This document shows, piece by piece, positions 36,468 through 43,987 of a DNA stretch of 64,000 nucleotides. Origin of the DNA: Kitasatospora albolonga (GTDB taxonomy: Bacteria > Actinomycetota > Actinomycetes > Streptomycetales > Streptomycetaceae); contig CP020563.1 in assembly GCA_002082585.1 (NCBI GenBank), positions 7,062,001 through 7,126,000 on the forward strand. Direction: 5' to 3'. The position numbers and the translations under genes were made by a program. The notes beneath the pieces were generated by a model. That model had not been told where the DNA came from. It did not search any database and saw only the letters and a list, made by a program, of their open reading frames with translations. Position 1 is the first letter of the stretch; every line of letters starts with the position of its first letter.

Positions 36468-38152
36468 CCGGCTTCCGCACGTTCATCGACACGTTCCACG
36501 CCAGGGCCGCCGCGACACCGGAACGCGACGCCCTCGTGCTGCTGTCCGAGAGCGGGGGCCGACTGCGCCCCGAACCCGTCGGCTACGGTGAACTCGCCGC
36601 TCTGGTACGGCTGCTCGCCGCCCGGCTGACCGCCCACACCGCCCCCGGCGACCGGGTCCTCGTCCTCCAGTCCTCCCGCAGACTGTTCGCCGCCTCGTTC
36701 CTCGCCTGCCTGCACGCGGGCCGCGTCGCCGTGCCCGTGGCCCCGCCCGGCGGGCGCGGCCACCACGACGAGCGCATCGCGGGCATCGTCAAGGACGCGG
36801 CGGCCAGCTGTGTGCTCACCGGGAGCGCCCACGCCGCCGAGGCGTCCCAGCTGCTGGCCCGCGCGGGCTTCACCGGCGTCACCTGCCTGCTCGCCGACCG
36901 CGCCCCCGACCCGGCGGAAGCGGAAGAGGCCCCGCACGGGACCGTGGCGGTGGACCCGGACGATGTCGCCTACCTCCAGTACACCTCGGGCTCCACCCGC
37001 GAACCCCGGGGCGTGATGGTGACCCAGCGCAATCTGGTCGCCAACCAGGAGGCCATCCGCACGGCCCTGGACACCGGCCCCGCCTCCCGCTTCGGCGGCT
37101 GGCTGCCCCTCCACCACGACATGGGGCTCGTGGGCCAGCTCCTGCACCCGCTGTGGCTCGGCACGACCACGGTGATGCTCACCCCCCAGACCTTCGTCAA
37201 AGCCCCCCTGAACTGGCTCGACACCATCTCCCGCTACGGCCTGACCGTCAGCGGCGGCCCGGACTTCGGCTACGAGCTCTGCCTGCGCCGCGTCAACGAC
37301 CTGCAGATCGCCGCCCTCGACCTCACGGCCTGGCGTACGGCCGTCAACGGCGGCGAACCCGTCGACCCCGTCACCGCCGCCGCCTTCGCCGACCGCTTCG
37401 CCGCCGCCGGACTGCGGCCCGAGGCCCTGACCCCCGCCTACGGGCTGGCCGAGGCCACCCTCCTGGTCTCCGCCCACCGCCCGGACGACCGGGGCGGCGC
37501 GGCGGACTGCGGGGTGCCCGTGGACGCCGAGGTGCGGATCGTCGACCCGGACACCGGTGCCGAGCGCGCGCCCGGGCAGACCGGGGAGATCTGGGTCCGG
37601 GGCGACGGCGTCGCCCGCGGCTACTGGCGCCGCCCCGCCGAGACCGCCGCCACCTTCGGCGCCCGGATCTCCGGCACCGGGGGCACCGGTTTCCTGCGTA
37701 CGGGCGACCTCGGCGCACTCGACCCGGCGGGCCGCCTGCGGATCACCGGACGCATCAAGGACGTCATGGTGATCGCCGGGCGCAACGTCCACCCGCAGGA
37801 CATCGAACGCACCGTCCAACAGGTCAGCGCCCTGTTCGGCCCGGCCTCCGTCTTCGCCGTACCGGGGGAGCGGGAGCATGTGGTGCTTGTCCAGGAGGTC
37901 CGCGCCCGCAGCCACTACAACATCGACCTCACCGAACTGGCCGCGAAGGTCGCGGCCCGCATCGGCGACGAGCACGAGGTCCACACGGCGGGCCTGCTGT
38001 TCGTCAGCCCCGGCACGGTCCGCCGCACGACCAGCGGCAAGGTGGAGCGCGCCGCGATGCGCCGGATGTTCCTCAACGGTGAACTGCGCCCGCTGCACCA
38101 GCGCCTGGACGCCGAGGTCGAGCGGCTCCTGTCTGCCGGGGTGCGGGCATGA
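36464..38152 (+). CDS. Fatty acyl-AMP ligase-like adenylation enzyme
   Basis: This 562-residue ANL enzyme has the core motif YLQYTSGSTREPRGVMVTQ near residue 165, GWLPLHHDMGLVGQLL near 200, and TPAYGLAEATL. These features fit FAALs, which make acyl-adenylates and load them onto an ACP rather than CoA. The C-terminal lysine region reads RRTTSGKVERAAM. It is coupled to the epsilon subunit (GTGA overlap) and to the dehydrogenase (ATGA overlap). It probably activates the branched starter acid and loads the ACP domain of the ACP-AT protein at 39.9 kb. Confidence 0.92.
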   Translation: MTGFRTFIDTFHARAAATPERDALVLLSESGGRLRPEPVGYGELAALVRLLAARLTAHTAPGDRVLVLQSSRRLFAASFLACLHAGRVAVPVAPPGGRGHHDERIAGIVKDAAASCVLTGSAHAAEASQLLARAGFTGVTCLLADRAPDPAEAEEAPHGTVAVDPDDVAYLQYTSGSTREPRGVMVTQRNLVANQEAIRTALDTGPASRFGGWLPLHHDMGLVGQLLHPLWLGTTTVMLTPQTFVKAPLNWLDTISRYGLTVSGGPDFGYELCLRRVNDLQIAALDLTAWRTAVNGGEPVDPVTAAAFADRFAAAGLRPEALTPAYGLAEATLLVSAHRPDDRGGAADCGVPVDAEVRIVDPDTGAERAPGQTGEIWVRGDGVARGYWRRPAETAATFGARISGTGGTGFLRTGDLGALDPAGRLRITGRIKDVMVIAGRNVHPQDIERTVQQVSALFGPASVFAVPGEREHVVLVQEVRARSHYNIDLTELAAKVAARIGDEHEVHTAGLLFVSPGTVRRTTSGKVERAAMRRMFLNGELRPLHQRLDAEVERLLSAGVRA

Positions 38153-39879
38153 CCTCCGTGACCGACCGCATCGACGCCCTGGAGCGGTCCTTCGGGCCGC
38201 TGGACGACCCGGCCAACCCGCTGGGCGGTGCCGCGTTCGTCGCCGCCGACACGGCCGGTGCGATGCCGCCCGGCGCCGAGGCGGTGCTCGACGCCCACGG
38301 CCTGAACGCGGAGTTCGTCCCCGCCGCCCTCGGCGGGCGGCTGCGGCGCATGGACGAACTCGGCCGTGTCCTGCGGCCGGTCTTCCGCCGCGACGCCTCG
38401 CTCGGCTTCGGCTACGGGCTCAACTGCTTCTTCGCCGCCGCCCCGGTATGGACGGCGGGCGACGAGGCGCAGCGCCGGTTCATCGCCTCCCTGCTGCTCG
38501 GCGGCGACCGGGTCGCCGTCGCCCGGCACGGCGTCGCCCACGGCAACGACTTCGTCCGCGACGAACTCACCGCCCGGGCCGCCCCCGACGGCGGCCTGCT
38601 GATCGACGGCAGCAAGACGGGCATCGCCAACGCCTCCCGGGCCCGCGGACTCGTCGTCTTCGCCCGCACCGGGGAGCCCGGCCACCCCCGCGCCCACAGC
38701 GTGCTCCTGCTCGACCGGGCGGCCCTCCCGCCGGACCGGGTCAGCGACCTGGGCCGACGCGCCACCAGCGGGATGCGCAGCGCGGAGTTCGGCGGTCTGC
38801 GTCTGGACGACTGCCCGGCCCCGGCCACCGCCCTGGTCGGATCGGAGGGCGACGGCTACGAGCTGTCCCTGCGCTCCTCCCTGGTCATCCGGGGCCTGAT
38901 CCCCTCGATCGTGCTCGCCGGGGGAGACACCGCGCTGCGCACCGTGGCGGCGTTCGCCGCCCGCCCCCGGCCGGGCGGGCGCTCCTCCCTCGACGTCCAG
39001 CATGTGCGCGACGTCCTGACGGGAGCGCTCCTGGACCTGCTGATCATCGACTGCCTGGCCCTGGTGGCGACCCGGGCGCTGCATCTGCTGCCCCGGCAGA
39101 TGAGCGTCTACTCGGCCGCCGCCGCCTACCTCGCGCCCAAGCTCACGGCCGAGACGATGGACGAGATGTCGGCGGTCCTCGGCGAGGCGACCTTCGCCGA
39201 GGAGGGCGCGTACGGCATGTTCCAGAAGCAGCTGCGGGACCTGCCGGTCACCTCGCTCGGCCACTCCGGCAGCGCGGGACGCCAGGTCAGCATCCTGCCG
39301 CAGCTGCCGTTCTTCGCCCAGCATGCCTGGTTCGCCGACCCGGAGGCCCCCGCCGGGCTCTTCCGGCTGCACGACGCCCTGCCCCCGCTGGACCTGTCGC
39401 AGCCCGCGCTCCTGGGCGACGGCGATCCGCTCGCGGCCACCCTGGTGGCGTCCACCGACCTGTTCGAGGACACCCATCTGCCGCGCCGGGGCCGGGACGC
39501 GGGCGCCCTGCGCTTCCTCATCCGCGCCTTCACCATCGAACTGGACGATCTGCGCAAGGCGTTCGGCGAGATCGGCTTCGGCGACCGCCGCCTCCTCGCC
39601 AGCCCCCACAGCCTCGGCCTCGCCGACCGCTACACCCTGGTCCTGGCGGCGGCCGCCTGTCTCGGGGTGTGGCGGGAGCAGCAGAACGCGGGGGCGGCGG
39701 CCGATCCGTTCCTCGCCGACACCGCCTGGCCCTCGGCGGTGCTCTACCGGCTGGGCCGACGGCTGGGCCTGGCGCTCCCCGACCGCCCGGCCGCCGCCGA
39801 ACAGCGCGCGCTCGCCGAGGTGCTCGCCCGGCTGCGCGGCCGCCGCAGCTACGACCTGTACGCGTCCCCGCTGGCCTGA
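38149..39879 (+). CDS. Acyl-CoA/acyl-ACP dehydrogenase-like flavoprotein
   Basis: This 576-residue protein follows the acyl-CoA dehydrogenase plan but is longer. FVPAALGGRLRRMDELGRVL marks the N-terminal helical domain. The ARHGVAHGNDF and IDGSKTGIANASRA stretches resemble the beta-domain. SSLDVQHVRDVLTGALLDLLII and the YGMFQKQLRD region form the C-terminal helices. It lies in an operon between the acyl-AMP ligase and the ACP fusion. It probably introduces a double bond into the starter chain on the ACP, for example 2-methylbutyryl to a 2-methylbutenoyl unit. The family is likely; the reaction is inferred. Confidence 0.82.
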   Translation: MTSVTDRIDALERSFGPLDDPANPLGGAAFVAADTAGAMPPGAEAVLDAHGLNAEFVPAALGGRLRRMDELGRVLRPVFRRDASLGFGYGLNCFFAAAPVWTAGDEAQRRFIASLLLGGDRVAVARHGVAHGNDFVRDELTARAAPDGGLLIDGSKTGIANASRARGLVVFARTGEPGHPRAHSVLLLDRAALPPDRVSDLGRRATSGMRSAEFGGLRLDDCPAPATALVGSEGDGYELSLRSSLVIRGLIPSIVLAGGDTALRTVAAFAARPRPGGRSSLDVQHVRDVLTGALLDLLIIDCLALVATRALHLLPRQMSVYSAAAAYLAPKLTAETMDEMSAVLGEATFAEEGAYGMFQKQLRDLPVTSLGHSGSAGRQVSILPQLPFFAQHAWFADPEAPAGLFRLHDALPPLDLSQPALLGDGDPLAATLVASTDLFEDTHLPRRGRDAGALRFLIRAFTIELDDLRKAFGEIGFGDRRLLASPHSLGLADRYTLVLAAAACLGVWREQQNAGAAADPFLADTAWPSAVLYRLGRRLGLALPDRPAAAEQRALAEVLARLRGRRSYDLYASPLA

Positions 39880-39939
39880 GGCCCCGTCCGCCGTGGTTCC
39901 CGCCCCCCACCCGGTTCACGTTCCGAAGGAGTACCCCTC

Positions 39940-41169
39940 ATGTCCGCTGAAGGACCCGGCCGTCACGGTGCGGCCCACCGGGAATGGCTGCTGGAGCGGC
40001 TCGCCCACTACCTCGGCCGGCCGGTGGAGGAGACGGACCCGCTCGTCGGCTACGAGCTGGACTCGGTGGCCGCGCTGAGCCTGTACGGCGACATCGAGGA
40101 GGAGTTCGGGCCGATCATCGACCTGGACGACATCTGGGCCCACCGGACCATCGGCGACCTGGCCCGCCACATGGCCTACCGGGACATGCGGCGCTCACCC
40201 CGCGAGGTGCGGACCGCCTTCGTCTTCACCGGGCAGGGCTGCCAGTACCCGGGCATGACGGCGGGCCTCTATCTGGACTCGGCGACCTACCGGGGCCATC
40301 TGGACGAGGCGTCCGAGGCGCTCCTCCCGCTGCTGAAGACCTCGGTCGTCGACCTGATCCTCGGTGAGGACCCCCGTATCCACGGCACCGCGTTCGCCCA
40401 GGTGGCGCTGTTCGCCGTCGAGTACGCGCTCGCCCGCACCCTGGAGGCGTCCGGGGTGGTGCCGGTGGCCGTCCTCGGCCACGGCATCGGCGAGTTCGCC
40501 GCGGCGACGGTGGCCGGGGCCCTGGCCCTGCCCGACGCGGCCCGGCTGGTCGCCCTGCGCGCCGCGTTCATGCAGTACCTGCCGCCCGGCGGCGGGATGA
40601 TGGCGGCCTGCGCCTCGCCGGACGAGGTCGCCCCCCTGGTGGCCCGGGAGCCGGGCGTGGACGTCGGGGTGCTCAACGCGGCGCGCTCCACCGTGCTCTC
40701 CGGTGATGTCGCCGGACTCCAGCGGATCGAGGCGGACCTGGCGGCCCGGGGCGTCAGCTGCCGCCACCTCCCGGTGACCCACGCCTTCAACTCCCCCCTG
40801 ATGGCGCCGGTGGTGCCGAAGTTCGAGGCCGCCGCGCGCCGGGTGCCGGGCGGCAGCCCGAAGCTGCCGTTCTACTCCACCGTGGTCGGCGGGATCACCC
40901 ACGGCCCGCTGCACGCCCCCCACTGGTCGCTCCAGCTCACCTCGCCCATCCGGTTCGCCGAGGCGGCCCGCGCCATGCTGGGCCAGCAGGACCTCACCCA
41001 TGTCGTCGAGGTCGGGCCCCGCCCGGTGCTCACCCCGTACCTGCGCCGCCTGGGCAGCCCCGTCTGCATCCCGGTCTGCCCACGGGCCGACTGCGACGCG
41101 GTGGACCTGGCCGGAGTGATCTCCGCCCTCGACGCCGGCCCGCTGGCCGCCGAACCCGCGGGGGCCTGA
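39940..41169 (+). CDS. ACP-acyltransferase fusion with a degenerate AT active site
   Basis: This 409-residue protein joins an ACP (about 10-80; GYELDSVAAL with pantetheine Ser42) to an AT domain (about 92-380; FVFTGQGCQYPGM). The AT nucleophile motif GHSxGE reads GHGIGE, so Ser is Gly182. The catalytic histidine motif, normally HAFHSPLM, reads HAFNSPLM, so His is Asn284. The AT fold is otherwise intact, so it is probably non-catalytic, perhaps a docking platform for the starter ACP. Dual acyltransferases are described for kidamycinone and rubiflavinone initiation. AAGGAGT precedes the ATG. Confidence 0.9.
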   Translation: MSAEGPGRHGAAHREWLLERLAHYLGRPVEETDPLVGYELDSVAALSLYGDIEEEFGPIIDLDDIWAHRTIGDLARHMAYRDMRRSPREVRTAFVFTGQGCQYPGMTAGLYLDSATYRGHLDEASEALLPLLKTSVVDLILGEDPRIHGTAFAQVALFAVEYALARTLEASGVVPVAVLGHGIGEFAAATVAGALALPDAARLVALRAAFMQYLPPGGGMMAACASPDEVAPLVAREPGVDVGVLNAARSTVLSGDVAGLQRIEADLAARGVSCRHLPVTHAFNSPLMAPVVPKFEAAARRVPGGSPKLPFYSTVVGGITHGPLHAPHWSLQLTSPIRFAEAARAMLGQQDLTHVVEVGPRPVLTPYLRRLGSPVCIPVCPRADCDAVDLAGVISALDAGPLAAEPAGA

Positions 41170-42120
41170 GTGGCTCCCGCGATCGGCCGGCCGGTCCCCG
41201 CGCTCGGGCCCCAGGGACCGTGGGACCGGGTGGCGGACGCCCTCGCGGCCACCGGCAGCGTCCTGGTGTACGGCACGATGCCCGGCTGGCTGCCCCGGGA
41301 CGGACAGGACGCGGTGCGCAGGCTCCTGGGCCGGGACTGGCGGCGGTACGAGAGCCTCGACCGCCCCCGTATGCGCGACCGGTTCGTGGCGTCCCGGCTC
41401 TTCCTGCGCTACACGGCGGCGGCCGTCCTGGACACCACCCCGGACCTGGTCGATCTCTCCTACCAGCCGGGCGGGCGCCCGTACGTACGGGGCTGCGACC
41501 AGATCGACGTCAGCCTCAGCCACACCGAGGAGATGATGGTCGTCGCCGTCACCCGGCGGGGCCGGATCGGTGTCGACGTGGAGCGGGCCGACCGCCGGAT
41601 CGCCCGCACCGGCTCCGAACTCCAGGCGTGCACCCCGTACGAGAAGGAGCGGCTGGACGCGGGCGGCGAGGCGGCGCGCAACGGCGCGATGGTGCGGCTG
41701 TGGACGCTCAAGGAGGCGTACAGCAAGGCGTGCGGCCAGGGACTGCGCTTCCGGTTCACCGAGTTCGGCTTCGCCCTGGACGGGGCCGCGGCCCGGCTGG
41801 TGCGCCCCGACGGCTCACCGGCCGCGGCGGGCGACTGGACGTTCGGCACGTTCGGCGTGGGCGAGCGGTACGTGGTCAGCGCGGCGGTCCAGGACACCGG
41901 CTTCGGCGGGCTCGCGGACGTCTCGGTGACCACGATGCTCGACGACGGGCTGCTGGACACCCTGCTGGCCGGGGCGGCGGACCGCTCGGAGCGCACCGGC
42001 CCCGGCGGCCGGTCAGGGAATCCAGCCGGCCTCCTCGGAGATCCGGATGGCGTCGATCCGGTTGCGCGCGCCGAGCTTGGTCACGATGGCCGTGAGGTAG
42101 TTGCGGACGGTCCCCTTTGA
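41170..42120 (+). CDS. Sfp-type 4'-phosphopantetheinyl transferase
   Basis: This 316-residue protein has the Sfp motifs VSLSHTEEMMVVAV, GVDVE (about residues 134-138) and WTLKEAYSKACGQGL. It would convert apo-ACPs, here the ACP at 52.3 kb and the ACP domain next door, to the holo form. The GTG directly follows the stop of the ACP-AT gene. The last 108 bases overlap the convergent response-regulator gene, and this tail has no family resemblance. It is the last gene of the acyl-AMP ligase operon. Confidence 0.93.
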   Translation: MAPAIGRPVPALGPQGPWDRVADALAATGSVLVYGTMPGWLPRDGQDAVRRLLGRDWRRYESLDRPRMRDRFVASRLFLRYTAAAVLDTTPDLVDLSYQPGGRPYVRGCDQIDVSLSHTEEMMVVAVTRRGRIGVDVERADRRIARTGSELQACTPYEKERLDAGGEAARNGAMVRLWTLKEAYSKACGQGLRFRFTEFGFALDGAAARLVRPDGSPAAAGDWTFGTFGVGERYVVSAAVQDTGFGGLADVSVTTMLDDGLLDTLLAGAADRSERTGPGGRSGNPAGLLGDPDGVDPVARAELGHDGREVVADGPL

Positions 42121-42627
42121 CAGGAACAGGCACCCGGCGATCTCCGCGGCGTCGGCGCCCCGGGCCGCGAGCCGCAGGACCTCCAGCTCCCGGGGCGAGA
42201 GCGGGTTCTGCGGCGAGTCCCAGGCGCTGAGCGCGAGCTGAGGGTCGATCACCCGGCGTCCGGCGGCCACCGCCCGTACGGCGTCAGCGAGTTGCTGCGG
42301 CGGCGAGTCCTTCAGCAGGAACCCGGTGACCTGGGCCGACAGCGCGCGGCGCAGCGTTCCGGGGCGGCCGAGGCTGGTGAGGATCAGCGTGCGGCAGCTG
42401 GGCAGCTGCACATGCAGGTCGGCCGCCGCCGTGAGCCCGTCCACGCCGGGCAGGTCGATGTCGATGATCGCCACGTCCGGCGGGGAGGCGAGCGCCGCCT
42501 TCACGATGGTGTCCCCCCGGTCCACGGACGCCACGACCTGGAGATCGGGCTCCAGTTCGAGCAGCGCCACGAGCGCTCCCCGGATCATGTGCATGTCTTC
42601 GGCGATGAGTACTCTCACGCACGGCAA
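42013..42627 (-). CDS. NarL/LuxR-type response regulator
   Basis: This 204-residue protein has a receiver domain with the acidic pair in IAED, phosphoacceptor Asp56 (VAIIDIDLPG) and Lys in FLLKDSPP. A C-terminal LuxR helix-turn-helix follows (LSPRELEVLRLAARGADAAEIAGCLFLSKGTVRNYLT). It resembles DesR-type regulators. The reading frame opens at TTG 42627, five bases after GGAGGG; GTG 42618 is the alternative. It lies 17 bp after the histidine kinase and is its partner. Its 3' end overlaps the convergent PPTase gene by 108 bp, a possible source of antisense interference. Confidence 0.92.
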   Translation of the reverse strand: MPCVRVLIAEDMHMIRGALVALLELEPDLQVVASVDRGDTIVKAALASPPDVAIIDIDLPGVDGLTAAADLHVQLPSCRTLILTSLGRPGTLRRALSAQVTGFLLKDSPPQQLADAVRAVAAGRRVIDPQLALSAWDSPQNPLSPRELEVLRLAARGADAAEIAGCLFLSKGTVRNYLTAIVTKLGARNRIDAIRISEEAGWIP

Positions 42628-42644
42628 TGCGTCCCTCCGGACTC

Positions 42645-43898
42645 TCAGCGCTTCTCGAATGGGTCGGCCCCCACGGCGACCCGGCGGTCTGCGGGGAGTT
42701 CATCGTACGAACGATCCTCGGCCATGTGTGGCCGGATCGGCGCATACGCCTCCAGATGGAAGCGGCCCGTCTCCCGCAGACCGACGGTGAGTCCACCGCC
42801 GATCTCCGTGAAACGCTCCCGCAGATTGTGCAGACCGCTGCTGCGCGTGGTGCGGTCGGAGGACCGGGCGCCGGGCCGCCCCGCCCCGTCGTTGACCAGG
42901 CTGAGCAGGACCGTTTCCTCGTCCACGGTGGCCGAGATGCTGCACCGCCGCACCTTGCTGTGGCGCAGGATGTTGGTCACACCCTCGCGCAGGGCCGTGG
43001 CGAGCACCGTGTCGACGACCGGGTGCAGCCGCCCGCAGTCGATGGCCACATCGGCCTGGATGTCGGCCGCCGCCAGGATCGCCGCCGCCGACGTCGCCTC
43101 GTCCCGCAGCGACATGTCCCGGTACCCGCTGGACACCACCCGTACGTCGGCGAGCGCCTGGCGCGCCACCATCAGCAGCTCCTCCGTCTCGGACCGGGCG
43201 TGCTCGGGGCGCACCTCGATGAGCCGGTGCACCAGCTCGCCCTTGAGCGCGATGGCCGAGAGGCTGTAGCCGAGCAGGTCGTGCAGATCGCGGGCGAACC
43301 GGAGCCGCTCCCGGCCGACCGCCATCCGGGCCAGCTCCTCCCGGGTCCGGTGGACCTCGTGGACCAGGTCGGTCAGCCTGCTGAGCCCGTAGATGACGAT
43401 GCCGCAGAGCATCCCGGCGATCAGGTAGTACGCGGCCTGGGTGACGGGGTGGCCGAGCGCCAGGGAGTAGGCCGGGATGCTCGCCACCACCACCCCGAAC
43501 AGCGGCCAGGCGGCGGCCGGCCGCAGGGTGAGCAGCACCGAGGCCGCCAGCGGGCCCTCCATGCTGCCCCAGGAGATGCCGTACCAGAACAGCGGCAGAT
43601 AGGTCAGCGCGACCTGGAGGCCCAGCACCCCGATCCGCCGCCGCGTTCCCCAGGACCGCGCGGAGGGCGCGGTGACGACGAACTGGACGCCGAAGACCAG
43701 CAGGACGAGCCCGATGCAGATCGTGAGGCGCAGGGTGCTCGCGTCCCCCCACCGCAGCACGTTCAGGATCGTCACCGTGGCGTAGCAGACCAGGGCGGTG
43801 ACGGTGATGGAACGGGCCAGCAGAGGGGCCGGCAGATCGGCCTGACGGCCCCTCTCTCCGACGGGTGGAGCGGGCGCGGTACGGGTGCGGTCCGGCAT
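42645..43898 (-). CDS. Membrane sensor histidine kinase (NarL-partner, HisKA_3 type)
   Basis: This 417-residue protein has about five hydrophobic membrane segments in residues 30-175. The dimerisation/phosphoacceptor helix RFARDLHDLLGYSLSAIALKGEL has His206, and ALREGVTNILRHSKVRRC leads a HATPase domain with a GLHNLRERFTEIGG C-terminal box. There is no large extracellular domain, so it may sense a membrane-associated or small signal. ATG 43898 has AGGAGAG upstream. It sits between the cyclodehydratase and the response regulator, so it may respond to the RiPP product; that is a hypothesis. Confidence 0.93.
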   Translation of the reverse strand: MPDRTRTAPAPPVGERGRQADLPAPLLARSITVTALVCYATVTILNVLRWGDASTLRLTICIGLVLLVFGVQFVVTAPSARSWGTRRRIGVLGLQVALTYLPLFWYGISWGSMEGPLAASVLLTLRPAAAWPLFGVVVASIPAYSLALGHPVTQAAYYLIAGMLCGIVIYGLSRLTDLVHEVHRTREELARMAVGRERLRFARDLHDLLGYSLSAIALKGELVHRLIEVRPEHARSETEELLMVARQALADVRVVSSGYRDMSLRDEATSAAAILAAADIQADVAIDCGRLHPVVDTVLATALREGVTNILRHSKVRRCSISATVDEETVLLSLVNDGAGRPGARSSDRTTRSSGLHNLRERFTEIGGGLTVGLRETGRFHLEAYAPIRPHMAEDRSYDELPADRRVAVGADPFEKR

Positions 43899-43987
43899 CG
43901 ACTCTCCTGGCCCGGTCTCTGTAAGAGAACAGCATGCTAGTGGCCGAGGAGCGCCCCCAACCACAGGCGCCGGTGAGAATCCGAATT

